Below, in pieces: positions 12,065 to 23,899 of a stretch of DNA of 64,000 nt. The notes beneath the pieces were generated by a model. That model had not been told where the DNA came from. It did not search any database and was given only the letters and a program-made list of their open reading frames with translations. Made by a program: the position numbers and the translations under genes. Numbering within the stretch: the first letter of the stretch is position 1; every line of letters begins with the position of its first letter. This DNA comes from Ramazzottius varieornatus. Its lineage: Eukaryota > Tardigrada > Eutardigrada > Parachela > Ramazzottiidae. The DNA lies in NCBI GenBank assembly GCA_001949185.1, contig BDGG01000001.1, forward strand, positions 8,478,733-8,542,732, given 5' to 3'.

Positions 12065-12811
12065 GCTCAGCACAACTCATATACCCACATGCGGCAATGG
12101 ACGGCCCGTTCGGATCAACTTACTACCACCTAACCAATTCAGCCGCTGGCGACTGGGTTACCTTCAAACCTTGGAACTGATTTCCTTGGATTCATCAATC
12201 TTTATCTTTATCTTTATTATCAGCCTGAAATCCGCTCAGGACCGCTTGGTTCAGGATCGCTGACAGAAACGTGTCACAACTTTGCACCTGACGTCAGGTT
12301 ATGGTCCGGTTACGGGATCGATCGAAAGAAACTATCTGTTCTTTGGGGAAACATTTTCTGTTCTTCCGTGCACGGAGTTCTGGCGGTCGACTGATCTCCG
12401 ATCAAGCGCGGCTGAGCGTTCTTCCTTGCTCCAGAATACCCCTACTACTGTAGCTATTGCTTTTCTTCGGTCAACCGACCACCTAGCAAACCATTCACTG
12501 GCGTTGCCGCCGGTATCCTCTGTGTTCGTTATTCCCTGTTTAGAGCCTGCCTTTAAGTTGTATTCAAGTTTAGACAGAAACATTCGGTCTGTTCCCGACT
12601 GGTCTTGTCCAAACTGAAGTGGTCTGGGCCGTAGGTTGCCCTGAGATAGTTGGCTTGTGACGATTAAACATAAATGTAGAAGTGTCTATCTGATCCCGCT
12701 TTGCCCTGTAACCTTCCCCTTTCTCTCTAGGTGAGTCTTCGACGACGTCGGTTCGCCCTCTGAAGAGCCCGTCCTGAACAAGAATATTGCAGCGAAGAAG
12801 GAAGAACCCGA
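12065..12811. other. 3' flank, no gene; TTTATC microsatellite at 12197-12220
   Basis: Downstream of the membrane glycosyltransferase-like gene. Contains about four copies of CTTTAT (12197-12220) and otherwise only short ORFs. No polyadenylation signal could be placed with confidence. Confidence 0.35.
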
Positions 12812-15160
12812 GTGAGAGTTGAATCAAGAAAATTGATCGGTTTCAAGTTGAGGAACAACTTGAACCCAGGACCGCTTGGAGGTTCAAAGGATTCTTATAT
12901 CCTGAGGCGACAAAAGAGGTACAAACATCCTGCGCACTGCGGAACGCAACCCGGTAACCTATCTTTGGTGAGAGCTTCGAACGCGGAAGCAGCTTCCAGT
13001 ATACAAAGTTACCTCGAAGATGCTTAGCCGTGAAAGATGTGGCGGAAGCATCAGGAAGCCTCCCTTGTCACGGTTCGGTGGGCTGAACGATGAAACCACA
13101 ACAGACGACGAGGAAGTGAAAACATCCCAGTCGAACCTCAATAGAACGGGTAAAACGGAATCAGGCATTCCAGATAAAGAACCCGAACAAAAGATCAATT
13201 GACCGCTCCTATGTACCATATGTTCTGCAAGCCGTATTCCAAGCACGCACTCGGCACGTGAACCCCACAAGGCGTGTTACGACGTCAGCGTGTCAGGTCA
13301 CCAACTCTTCCGTCACATGAAAAATCCAAACAGACTTTCACTTCCAAGAACATGAGTCTCATTTTCAGAGATGCAACCCGAGCGCTACCAACACAGCCTC
13401 GCAGTTAAAAGAAATCCTCGAGATGCATGTGAGGAAACTGCAACGGGGAGAAACTTCGAACCCAGCTGCGAACGACTTCACTAAATTCGAGCAAGACCTG
13501 AAGCCTTCATCAATCGAGCTACGCTACGCCTCGATCGATGATGCCAGCCAAGATTTGATTAAAAGCGGAAAAGAAAAGCCTGCCATGATGTTTCCGATAT
13601 TCCACGATCGTCCCGCCTCCGTACGTCTGCCACAACAACCATAAGAGAAACGACATACCGGAGCCCGAAGTTATGCTTCAACAGCATCGTCGAGCCCCAG
13701 CAGCAAACCCCGAGCCTCAGGTGCCTCACAGCAATCGCAAAGCTCTCCAGCGACAGTGAAAGACACGGAAGTTAGTCATCCAACAACAGAGCCAGAAGTC
13801 AATAAAACTTCACCACAACCGAAGAAGCCCGAATCAGGCTCCACCACGGTCTAGACCGGGGAGCGTGGAGATTGCCGGCAGTCAGTAACCTTTCTGGTGA
13901 ACCATTTCATAACAGGAGAAGCGAAGGGGCTAATCCTGCTCACCGACATCATCATCCCCTTTCCAAACATACAAAGACCAGTCAACCGTCGTGAACGAAG
14001 TGCCGCCAGACGTCGAAAACCTAGTCATATTAGACACCGAAAGACAGGAAGCCGACCTGGAACAGAACTTGGTCACAGCCGCCGGTGAAAAAACTCGACG
14101 AAAGCTAGCGAAAACCCTGGGGCAGATCTAGTGTTTCACCGACAGGAGACAGCCTCACCGAGAACCCATGTTGAGGTCAACAGCTATCCAGAGCACACAA
14201 CCCGAACTGCGTCGACGACGAGCAGAAGCATCCATCGACGTGACTTAGATTGAGGAACGTACGTTGAACTTCGGATAAGAACTTCGGATAAGACCCGCCC
14301 CAGCTACCACAGAAAGCAGCAACAATGAATGGACTAGAACCCGACGGACGAAAGCGCCAGAAGTGGACCGCAGAACACGGAGGACGGAAGGCATAGGAAA
14401 CAACTGCTGCACCTGAGCAACCGGTTCCCCATATGGCAGAACAGCTGGTGTCAAAATGCAGCGGACGATAAAGGGGCTTGGCAGGGGAAAGAACGGGACC
14501 AAATCGAGAGACCGATGGTGGAGGAGAAGAAAGAATGCAACGTAATGGCCGAGGTGGTAACGGCCAACAGCGTTGAGATTTTTTCCTTTAGATGTTCTGA
14601 TTGTGCTCTTCCAAAGAACTCTTTTGATCTATGATGGCAAACGCCTACCCGGGAGTTATCGCTAGGAAATTGTCGATTCCCCTTCGAATGCTCAGACATT
14701 CCGGACAAGCCAGAAGACCCACAACCAGCCATGGGATTCCCTCTGCAAGTGAAGAAACTACTCATCCTCCACCTGTCGGTTGACTTCCGCCAAATAGAAC
14801 TGCGTATCTTTGTGTCAAGCTTCATAGTTTTCGTCAACCGAAATGTCTTTTGTGTTCTCCACACACGGCAGTCTCTTTAGTTCGGGTCTGCTATGTTCAA
14901 ATCGGTAGAAAACGCAACGGGAGCTATGCATCGAACCACCGGAACGCGCAACCTCAACAAAACAATTACAGCCTACCCAGCCAGAGCCCGAATGGAAGGT
15001 TGCAGCCGCGCGAACGTCTTCGTTACAGGATTTTTCAAGCAGTGGGCTGGAACAGAGCTACAAGAATACTTCAGCAAGTTCCGGAAAGTGATCTCCGCAG
15101 TGAGCGGGGGGGACGTCCTCTATGATTGGGAAAACGAAAGCCAAAGAATTGGATGAAGAC
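12812..15160 (+). other. Unassigned plus-strand coding-like patchwork, Ser/Thr/Pro/Lys-rich
   Basis: Several short plus-strand frames follow one another: about 12812-13027, 13020-13202, 13423-13644, roughly 13660-13850, and 14893-15156. The conceptual products are hydrophilic and rich in Ser, Thr, Pro, Lys and Glu; one stretch near 13740-13850 reads as a Thr-Glu-Pro / Pro-Gln-Pro-Lys-Lys-Pro tract. Just after 13202 the frame shows Cys-Thr-Ile-Cys with a later His pair, perhaps a relic zinc finger. This could be a degraded retroelement gag or N-terminal region, or exons of an unknown gene. No domain confirms either. A 14-bp word (AACTTCGGATAAGA) is tandemly repeated twice at about 14267-14294. 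Confidence 0.25.
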
Positions 15161-17150
15161 TCTCCCGCACTTCCCCTGTCAGTCTCAGAGACTGGAACTG
15201 ATATCCATTTCAGTTCCAGGCCCCTAGACTGTGTTTGAATTGTCGTTAAATCGTTAGCGAAACAGAAGTTCTCAAGGCTTCTATGCGCGCCGAATATTTG
15301 AGATCTGCTCTTACTTGAGTGGAAACCAATTCTAATTAGTGGCAGAAGCTTTATTGGTTTTCGTTTCCCAATTCCGAAAACGTAAAACAAACAAGGAAGC
15401 GTAGCTTAAGCTGAACTTCTTGGTTCCGAGAGCTTTTATCTCATCCATATGGTCATCAACACCCCGCCGATCGTAAAATTCCATACCCGAATAATACAAA
15501 ATATAATGTACTATAAGGTATATGCATGTATCCCACTTTGTGAACTTTATCAATCTGAACTTCCACATTATACACTTTATCAATCTAAACTTCCACAGAC
15601 AGCAGAGCTTAGGTGCCTGACACGTAAACCACTCGCTATTTTTTAGATTCCGCCATAGATCGAACCGATTCGCCAGCCTTTTGGAACTGTTTCTGATCAC
15701 TGGACAGTCGGCAAGCATAAACAAGCTTTGCATCTTGTAAAGAAGTTTTGCCGTTCTACTCCTGCTAAAGTTTTCTGTCGGTAAAGCTTTAACAAGAGAA
15801 TCTGTTTGCCTGCTCCAGCAACAACTGGAGTGAAACGAGATTCTAATTTATATACATATTAGGATCCTTGAGTTTCGTTCTTCGGAAGTTCTCTAAAACT
15901 AGCAAGTGGTCCTGTACCGCTAAGAACGAGGAGCGAAAGAGCCAAAAAGACACAGATAAAAAGCAATCTAAGATCTCCAAAAGCGGTTTCACATTCTATA
16001 GTCTATTGGAGAACTTCCTATACACGCCAGCCTTAACTTCGCGCTTTGCCCTTTGCCCTCCGCCCTTTGCCCTTTTCCCCTTCCACCCTTCGCCTTTGTC
16101 CCTCCCCTAGGCCTCCAACTCATGTTCGGCGGTGTGCGGAAAACGGAGCGCTTCTTTCTTGTCCAGTGTCCTCTAAAAACGACCGATTAGTGAGGAACTG
16201 CAAATTGAAATTCGTTTCCGCGCCGATCAACTTTCGCGTGATCTTACAGTCCTGGGTTTGCGATTATTCAAACTGCCACCGTTTTAATGATACAAGGAAC
16301 TTTCAAACACCAGGGGCTTCACTTTGCTCGGCCGGATGAGCAAACCAACGTTTCTCAAAATTTCTTGTAAAGTGGCATCTGATGCCACGAACATCTGATG
16401 CCACGAACTTTTCGGAATGTCTATGCGCCGTTAATACCTTGAACTGACCTTCGACATTGGTTGGTACAGTGAATTCCAATAGTTGATACATCATATGCAA
16501 AAGAATAGGGCGGGATTGGACCCTGGTTTCTGGTATGCGTAGAGTGTTGCTGACCTTAGCAACGTCATTGGATTTGAGCTGTTTGTGTTAAGTTGACCCC
16601 TGCGCTTGCAGTAGCCGTGTTTGGTGGAAGGGAGACACCGTTTGTTGTTACAAAAGCTTTAAGCACTCGATGTGCAAAATTTTCTTGTGATACAGAATCC
16701 TTGTTTTGTTTTAAAATTTGATTTAAGTACATATTAACGAATGACTGAAAACTGTAGCAGCTGTTTAGTGAGGAAAAGTTTCCGAGCCTGACGTCATCGT
16801 CTGATCAAATCAAATCTCATGCTATGAAGACAGCCCAAATTTCTTTTACGGGTCTAACGTGGGTGCTACTGCCAGATAATATTCCAAACAGAAGTGCTCT
16901 AAAACAGGTGAGAGCGATGACAATTCCTTGAGGTACAGTGCAGTATTGAAAATAGATATTCTATAGGTATAGGAGTTTTTTATGTGTTCATGATGGATGT
17001 CCGGAACCTCATCGCAAAGGCAGAAAACCGACCGAGCGTCTAACGACTGCAACTTCCAAAATTGGCTGTCCTGTTACCATCAATTTTAAATATGACCAAG
17101 CTGACCAGTGTCTAATTCCATAAGGTAGTAAGCAGCAGCAGCGAGCACAA
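15161..17150. other. No recognisable gene; three small local repeats
   Basis: At 15546-15598 the unit CTTTATCAATCTRAACTTCCACA occurs twice in tandem (about 30-base period). At 16040-16110 a pyrimidine-rich tract repeats CGCCCTTTGCCC-like words. At 16376-16410 the 16-base unit CATCTGATGCCACGAA occurs twice. No protein-coding signal is supported. Confidence 0.4.
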
Positions 17151-17157
17151 CCATGCT

Positions 17158-19500
17158 GTGTCCTCTGGACTGGCACAGCATTATCCCCTGAGCCGTCGTT
17201 TGAATGAAGCCGAAAAAAAGGTGGCGGCTGAGCATATCAGCAATGGCGTTTCGCCATGCAAAGTGCAGCAGAAGTTGAATGCAGAACAACGATGTGGTAA
17301 AAAAGTCGGCACACTGAATCCCAAAGAGCTTCAGAATTTTAGCACCACACTGAAAAACTGCGGATTAGATTTTCCGGAATGGTTGGCCAGAACCAGGGAA
17401 GAGCTTCTAGAAAAGTTCCCAGATGTGACAATAAAACTCATCAAGGGTGGAGATATTAACCAAGGTTCGAACGATCTCACTCTTCACCTGACTTTTGTAC
17501 AAACTCCAACGATGCATCAATGGCTTCATATAAATAATCAAGTGTATTCGTTGACACCACCTACCGACGTAACCTGGAAACCTTCAATCTAATCGCAGTG
17601 GTTGTGCAGGATGCGGATGGTTTTGTTCAATGCGTGGTTTTGTTCAATGCGTGGCCTCCCGATCAACGAAAAAAAGCCGACATTGTGTTGCGTTTTTCAA
17701 GCTAGTGATGGAATCTGTGCCCGCGTTTGTTCCTCCATGTGTTATATTTGTTAATAAGGGCTTTTCCCAGATGGATGTCCTGTGCGAACTTTTTCCATCC
17801 GTCTCTCTCCGAATTTGCGCATCCACACACCGAAAATATGGAAAAAGCAGATAACGAAAGAGCACGTCGAAACCGAAGAAAGGGATAAGTTGTTCGACCT
17901 ATTTAAGCAGTGGATTTATCTGGACGCGAAGCCTTCAAATTGCTCGAGGTTACGTTTGGAAGTCGTTTATCGAATCGGTTGAGAACTTACTACGCGGACA
18001 ACTGGGCAACTATCAAAGAACTATGGACCAACGCGCACCAGTAAAAGTTAGCCTTGAAAACGGATAGCTATGGATAGTTTCATACAGTCCGAACGGGCTA
18101 AAAGACTACCACCTAGCACAAACCGGTATAGAAAAATCAGTGTACATCCTTTTCGTCCCGGCCTTCACTCTTTTCGCACAAGTTTTTTAAGGTGCATCCA
18201 CTGACAAATAGCATGTTTGCGTCAATAGAGAAACAGTTTGGTAAAGTCGATCAGCATGACTTCCGGTAGGGAAGATATTCTGTCCGGAACAAAACGTCAA
18301 GCTAAAAGATTCTATACTTGATTAACAGTTCTCGACCCACGTAAAATTATCTGAACCACCGTCAAAAACCAGAAAATATCGCAGTAACGCCGAAAAACTT
18401 CGCAAGTGAATTGAAACACTCAATTCTTACCGATTTGCCGCGAATTCCTCCTCCGCGGAAAAAAATTTTGCTCTTGTCGTGAACGGTGGATTCGTGCTAT
18501 TGAGCAGCGTTCTTGTAGCAAGGTCCCTGCACTGATTGTTTTCAACAAAACAAGAGCTGGATTTTAGGGCAAAAGTGAGAAAATGAATTCAGGAAGGGAC
18601 CCAAAAAGCTGAGAATGATGGTTGCTGTTCGTCTCTGTACCTTCCGCAGTTTTCTGTCGATTTTGACTTCTTTTTGAACGGATTTCTGGCCGGTAATTGT
18701 CTTAGAGGTAGCAAAATGGTGGTCGAATCATGGTAAACTGGTGTCAGAGTTAAGCGAGAAGTTGGTCGAGAACGCACTAACTCAATAGGTGAGAGTCACT
18801 TGGTCCGTTCGGGCTGTATAAAAAGCAGCAGAAACATGGATGTCTACTGCCCCTCATTATACAGCAGACTCTATGATCCGAAAATGTTGTCCAATTTATA
18901 CTGTGACCGTTGCGTAAATGGAGAACTGTCGTAGACCCAGCGTACTGACATTCAGAAATATTACCACAAATAGGATTCAACGGTTCTTTCTGACCGTCAC
19001 GAACTTTATGCATGAACAGTCTCAGTCCAGTATCAAAAGACTGCATGTGCACCATACGCTGGAGATGCCGTTTGAAGGGATTGCTTCCAAGCAAAACGAA
19101 TGTCTCTATAAAGACTATCTGAACCGAACAAAAGTACTCAAACTTCATGGTTTCCCCCTCGTTGAGATGACTCACCATGTCGGAAGTACATACACAAGAT
19201 ACGCTTGTGATGTGATGAAAGGCACAACTGTGCCTGAGCCAAGATCTACGGATTCAGGAAGCACAACCCAATTTATGGACTGTTCAGACTGCCGGATCTG
19301 AAAATAGCTATTTGGTAGAGAAGATTCAAGATTTTCTGCACTGTACATGCTATTTCAACGCCAGTTTCGGAATTTCATGCCGGCATGCATTGTGCGTACG
19401 CAAATCATGCAGCAAACAGCCAATTCAGCAAAGCGACACGTTGTTGCGCTGGTACAGATGCTCAACCACGAAAAAACGAGCACCGCCCACCTTCCAGTGA
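17158..19500 (+). pseudogene. Mutator-like (MULE) transposase, decayed
   Basis: Separate plus-strand frames carry MULE hallmarks in the correct order. At 17158-17592 the N-terminal region has Arg-Arg-Leu-Asn-Glu-Ala-Glu and a Gly-Val-Ser-Pro-Cys-Lys-Val segment, like the FAR1/MULE DNA-binding leader. At 17630-17854 comes Gly-Phe-Val-Gln-Cys-Val, then Val-Ile-Phe-Val-Asn-Lys-Gly-Phe-Ser-Gln-Met-Asp-Val-Leu and Leu-Phe-Pro, which matches the usual VxxxDKD...EIxVLxxxFP catalytic stretch; the catalytic Asp is replaced by Asn. About 17950-18035 reads Tyr-Tyr-Ala-Asp-Asn-Trp-Ala. At 19312-19400 there is a SWIM zinc finger: Cys-Thr-Cys, nine residues, Cys-Arg-His. A 17-bp tandem duplication at about 17620-17656 shifts the frame. 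The 18.07-18.82 kb part shows no MULE similarity and is edged by short inverted words, perhaps a nested insertion. Confidence 0.65.
17620..17656 (+). repeat. 17-bp tandem duplication inside the MULE frame
   Basis: The unit GGTTTTGTTCAATGCGT is present twice head to tail. Because 17 is not a multiple of 3, it shifts the transposase frame exactly between the N-terminal and catalytic segments. Confidence 0.8.
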
Positions 19501-19509
19501 TAGTTCCAT

Positions 19510-20320
19510 TTCACCAACAGGAGTTCGACCGAAAGGTCGACCAAGTTGTCCAAGAAAGCATCAGAAGTTCAACAGGAAAAAATTAGTTTAACACATTCAA
19601 TTGTTGTACGAGATTCACCGAAAGAGAGAAACATGTTTTTGACACCATGATCGGTCAAAAAAAATACTGTACGGATTCGATCGTAACTGCTTGAGCCATA
19701 AATTCCTAATGTGTCAGTTATGGAGATTCGTCTGACGAGGTATGCAGTTTACGACGAATTTTTGTTTTTGTCACCCGTGTGTCCCCAGACGCATCGCTCA
19801 AATCTTCTGACAATACCAGCACAACAGCTATCAAGCGTGAACAAAAGGCTGTCTCCATCTATATATCTGCTGCTCACCGCAACAACCACATTTACTAGGT
19901 ACTGAGACATCTTACTTCAGAACTGGAGTTACGGTGTACCCATTCTGTCTGTCGATCCATTTGTGAGAAAGCCGTTTGTGAAGCAATTAACGTTAACCGA
20001 ATTAAGTGCAATCATCCAATATATTAGGTACGAAACAATGTATCAGACAGGACATAAAGCATACGATATTTTGGAATTTATGTGTTCGAGATACCGAATT
20101 TTACCACATCGATATATTGATACATTGAGGCATATTGATGCATTGATACGGTATCTCTTCGATATCGTATCGCAGTGATTTCGGTATATTTCGATGCGGT
20201 ACGATAATATCGTAGTTTTGCCACCACTACTAACTAAAATATTTGTGCATCTTGCAAAACTTTCAGATTTTCTGAAAAATTATCCAATGAAAAAAGGTTA
20301 TGAAGGTTGAAAGTTTTGAC
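19510..20320. other. No gene; palindrome-rich AT segment at 20030-20215
   Basis: No supported coding region. Between about 20030 and 20215 short words such as CGATAT, GATACGGTATC and TATCGTA recur on both strands, giving a self-complementary, irregular stretch. Confidence 0.35.
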
Positions 20321-20321
20321 T

Positions 20322-20489
20322 AGACACGTGGGGCACAGTACATCTTATTTTCCAGCTTTTATCAACCGATAAGGTTGCGCTAATGCACTGGGTAACGACA
20401 AAATCCGATCATACAAGTAGTTGTTTTTTTCACCGATAAAGAGGGGTGATAAAAGCTGGAAAATAAGATGTACTGTGCCCCACGTGTCC
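20322..20489. mobile_element. Small foldback (MITE-like) element, 168 bp
   Basis: The left arm starting ACACGTGGGGCACAGTACAT (20324 onward, about 47 bases) is repeated almost exactly as its reverse complement at 20443-20489. The spacer is about 75 bases. There is no coding capacity. The arms contain CACGTG. Immediately to the right, a 21-base word beginning TTCAGCTCGTCG is directly duplicated (20490-20538). Confidence 0.7.
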
Positions 20490-20530
20490 TTCAGCTCGTC
20501 GCGATCTATTTCCATTCAGCTCGTCGGGAT

Positions 20531-20978
20531 CTATCGATCTGCATCAGCTGTTTTCCCGGTGAAAAACTCCAGCCCTGAGGGTGAGACCACCCCGCAAGGG
20601 GTTTCTGACTTCCTGTACCACAAAGCAGCACTGAACCTCGCTTCGCTGGGTTCAGCACTGTTCTTACGCGTGACCCGCTGCGCCGCTCGCAAACCCTCAC
20701 CACCCACACGACCCCTCTAACCCCTCTAGCCGCTCGCTGCAAACCTGATCACAGTATGGCCCTTGATCAACCGATCAAAACAACGGTTCCGCTTCGACTG
20801 ACAAGTGTCACGTCAAAGAGGTCGCGTTATAGCGATGAAAGCAAGCGGTACCTCGCTTCGCTCGGTCCCGCATGCTTTCATCACTACCGGTATAACGCCT
20901 CCTGTGCCTTCCAATTTCAAGTTCACCCCTTCGCACGGGGAGTCATTTTCCGGGAAAACGGCTGATGTAGATCGATAG
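20531..20978. mobile_element. Quasi-palindromic multi-hairpin element, about 450 bp, non-coding
   Basis: The outer arms 20531-20570 and 20939-20978 are imperfect inverted repeats (CTATCGATCTGCATCAGC against CTATCGATCTACATCAGC on the other strand). Inside them lie matched hairpins. On the left, ACCCC-GCAA-GGGGT (20589-20602) is a five-base-pair stem with a GCAA loop; on the right, CCCC...GGGG sits at the mirrored place (about 20924-20939). Two further hairpins, at about 20626-20655 and 20823-20898, have different stems but the same loop core CCTCGCTTCGCT. The second has long outer stems GCGTTATA/TATAACGC and GATGAAAGC/GCTTTCATC. No ORF fits, so the structure, not coding, seems conserved. It could be a non-autonomous DNA transposon or a structured-RNA-derived repeat. 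Confidence 0.6.
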
Positions 20979-21054
20979 AGCTCATTGAGGTCTATCGAGT
21001 GGACATGCTAGGGGCGAAAAAAGATTCTCCCGGTATATTCGGATATCACCTGGG

Positions 21055-21760
21055 TAGCAGGTCCAAAAGTAAGCTGCAACTGTGCTGCGCACGTCAACAG
21101 ATCGCTCTGCGCTGTGCTGTGCTACACAACTTACATGCTCAGTGGCTAGGCAGCAGCGCAGCGCATGCACATCGACCTGGTGCAACTGCGCGACACGCTG
21201 GTGTGCTAACGTCGTTTGTAATTTTGTCAGCAAAATCGGTATTCAACTTGGAAAACGTAGCTTCGAAGTACGGCAAAGCTGAAATGCCTCAAGTTCGAAT
21301 GCCCGAAACTCCGATTTTTCTAAAGTTTCGATAATGTGGTTCTGCGCGGCAGTCTTCGGGTCCCTTCTGGATGCTGTGCTGTGCTGAACAAATTGGTCAA
21401 TTTGCGCGCTGTAACTGTGTTGCAGCACGCACAGCTGCGCTGCAGTACACCGCATGCGCCCGGACTCCGCGCTCTAAGTTGCGCCTTCCGGTTTCGACTT
21501 GTTGAAAACGATCGAAAGTTATATTTCCACCCTATTCTGAAAGCACCAAATCGTGGCGGTTGCAGGTGTGAATTAGACAACCAATTTTCAAATTCCGCAC
21601 TACCAAACAACTCTGTGCACCGCCATTTCATAGACCGAGTGCAGCCGGCGCAATCATATCTTTGTCTCCTTCGGCGCCATCCTCGTTAGGTGCTATCATT
21701 CGGCGTAATTATCGCCATCGCCGGCGCAATCATCGCCCTCTCCGGCAAACTTGTCGCCCA
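21055..21760. repeat. Degenerate GC-word clusters
   Basis: At 21080-21215 and 21350-21490 words such as GTGCTGTGCTG, GCAGCGCAGCGC and GCGCGCTG recur in both orientations. At about 21645-21745 the word GCCGGCGCAATCAT appears twice amid related CGGCG...ATCGCC words. No coding signal is supported. Confidence 0.3.
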
Positions 21761-22534
21761 CAAGGCGCAGAAGTGGTTTTGTGACAGAGAGCGAAACACA
21801 GCAGCTCATTTTGCCATAATGTCAAGTCTTGCGCTCAGAAAAATCCGCACGATGCCCGCATGAACTCGCGCATTCATGAGGTGTTTTGTAGTGTATGGTG
21901 CGCCACAATGCGGAACATCGAACATTCAACCCTCGGCAGAATCATCGCTTTCTCCGTTTGCCATAGCAATGCGTGAGCTCGCACGAAGCAAATCGTAGGG
22001 ACAAGCCGTTCTTGTGAATACACTCTGTGATCTGAAGCATGGAGTTCCTTTCCGACTGATGTACAGCCTCTAGGCAGATTTTTGGAGTCCAGAAGGGAGA
22101 AATATTTCGGATCCAATCCACTAATTCGCGTTTCGAAGAAAATCAGGTAGTAACGCTTCACACCTTCAGTTGCTTCTCACAGATTGCTGTTGAATCCGTA
22201 ACTACAGTAGTCAAACAAATTGCTGATTTTTGAATCCTGAGATGATTCCTCGACATCAGAAATAACGAGCAGAGATAAAACTAAGCTGCATGCCTGGCTG
22301 TTCTGGAGCTATACCGTGCTTCTTTCGGGCTGTGTGGTACGAGATGCGACAATCTCGGCGAAAAGCCATGATCACGCCGAAGGCATGGCGCGCTTCGCAC
22401 TGTAACATGCGCCACAGATGCGCGAGTCAACACGGGAAGCGTGCATGAATTTTACGCAAGTGACTCGCCATTGCATTCGGATTTCCCTCTGATGGTGTGC
22501 TCATTTGTCATGAAGCGATGATTGTGCCGTAAGT

Positions 22535-23031
22535 ACAGTTACGGTCACGGGTAATCGTACGACAATGGTTTTTGTTTGCTTGCTTGTATCTTCTGACCCC
22601 GTAGTCCGATTTCGACCATTCGAACACCATCATGTAGAACACACGTTTTACTCTCCCATCACGTGACCGTCCAGTCAGTAGTACAATCAATCAATTAGTG
22701 AGCAATTAGGTCCGGACAAGGAAATAAGGGTTATTTTGCGCTGCTGATCTCTCGTCACGTGACAGTTTTATGGGAAAGTCTTAACAGCCAAAAATTTAGG
22801 CCAAGCATTATTGTATCGACTACCGCATACGAGATCTCCAAAAGAAATTTTGCAAAAAAGTTTCCTTGTCCGGACCTAATTGCTCACTAATTGATTGATT
22901 GTACTACTGACTGGACGGTCACGTGATGGGAGAGTAATACGGTGTTCGAATGGTCGAAATCGGACTACGAGGTCAGAAGATACAAGCAAACAATTACGGT
23001 TGTCGTACGATTACCCGTGACCGTGACTGTA
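22535..23031. mobile_element. Large foldback element, about 500 bp
   Basis: The left arm 22535-22724 and right arm 22861-23031 are long imperfect inverted repeats, separated by a 136-base spacer. Shared blocks, in order from the outside, are the GTACGATTACCCGTGACCG word, the CGAATGGTCGAAATCGGACTAC word, GTCACGTGATGGGAGAGT, and CTAATTGATTGATTGTACTA running into TTTCCTTGTCCGGACC at the inner edge. The arms differ by several substitutions and by an indel near 22565/22995, so they have diverged since insertion. No ORF is supported. The spacer contains another GTCACGTGAC. Confidence 0.75.
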
Positions 23032-23518
23032 TGTGGCCCCGGCAGACTAGTTGTTTCGTCGCCTTGTTGCCGTAAAGCTATGATCGCGCCGGCTACAACC
23101 GTGCACAGGCGTAATGAGTCTATCACAGTGACCTACGTAACTCATTGTCCAGGTTCCCACTACCGAGTCAGAGGATATTTGGCATCATCCCGCGCTTTTT
23201 CCCCCCGGATTTTCTAACCACGCAATTAAGCGAGGAGCACTTAGGCAGATTGATTACGGGAGGGATGGGTTTATCTCTGCTGTTGTTTTAAAGCTGTTCT
23301 CAGGTTAGCGTTCCTGACAAATCAATCGAAAGTTGTTTCAACTGCAGTTTTTCCACGTATTACTCCATGGGCGTTAACGTTTCGATCGAGTCCGAGCGTG
23401 ACCGACACGACCATGGACAGTATTGCTGGGCTTCTAGCTGACGGGCCCGCTCTTTATGAACAGAGGTACTGCCCGTAGTAAGCTCGCTTCCGTTAGCTAT
23501 TACAGCTAACGGAAAGAC

Positions 23519-23899
23519 ATGCGGCTCTCCAAAAGAAATATGTCGGTTGTACAAACTTACGTTCTTGCAGTAAAACGAAAGCAAATAGCACCACGAAGAC
23601 AGTCACCTGTCCGGCGACGCCCTTCCCGAAGAAGATCGCCACTACAGACAACTATAGCCGCAATCGGTTCGAACAAACCGAACAAAACAACTCCCGCAAT
23701 CAAGCACCGGAAAATCTCGGTCCCAAAAACAGCGAAGATGTCAGAAACAACAGCTCTGCAAGCACCGTCGTCCCCGACGCCCGCAACACCACGTCGCGGG
23801 CTGACGTCTCCGACACTTCATCTAATAAGAGCAACAGTCCGCAAAACAACACGACGCAACGTAAAGGTTAATATTTTTGTGTTCGGCGAGAAGTCGTAA
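23519..23899 (+). other. Open frame of 126 codons, very basic and S/T/P/R-rich, unassigned
   Basis: Starts at a true ATG and reads through a strongly basic segment with repeated Arg-Arg and Ser/Thr-Pro dipeptides. No signal peptide, domain or intron support. It may be a chance frame or an exon of an unknown gene. Confidence 0.2.
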
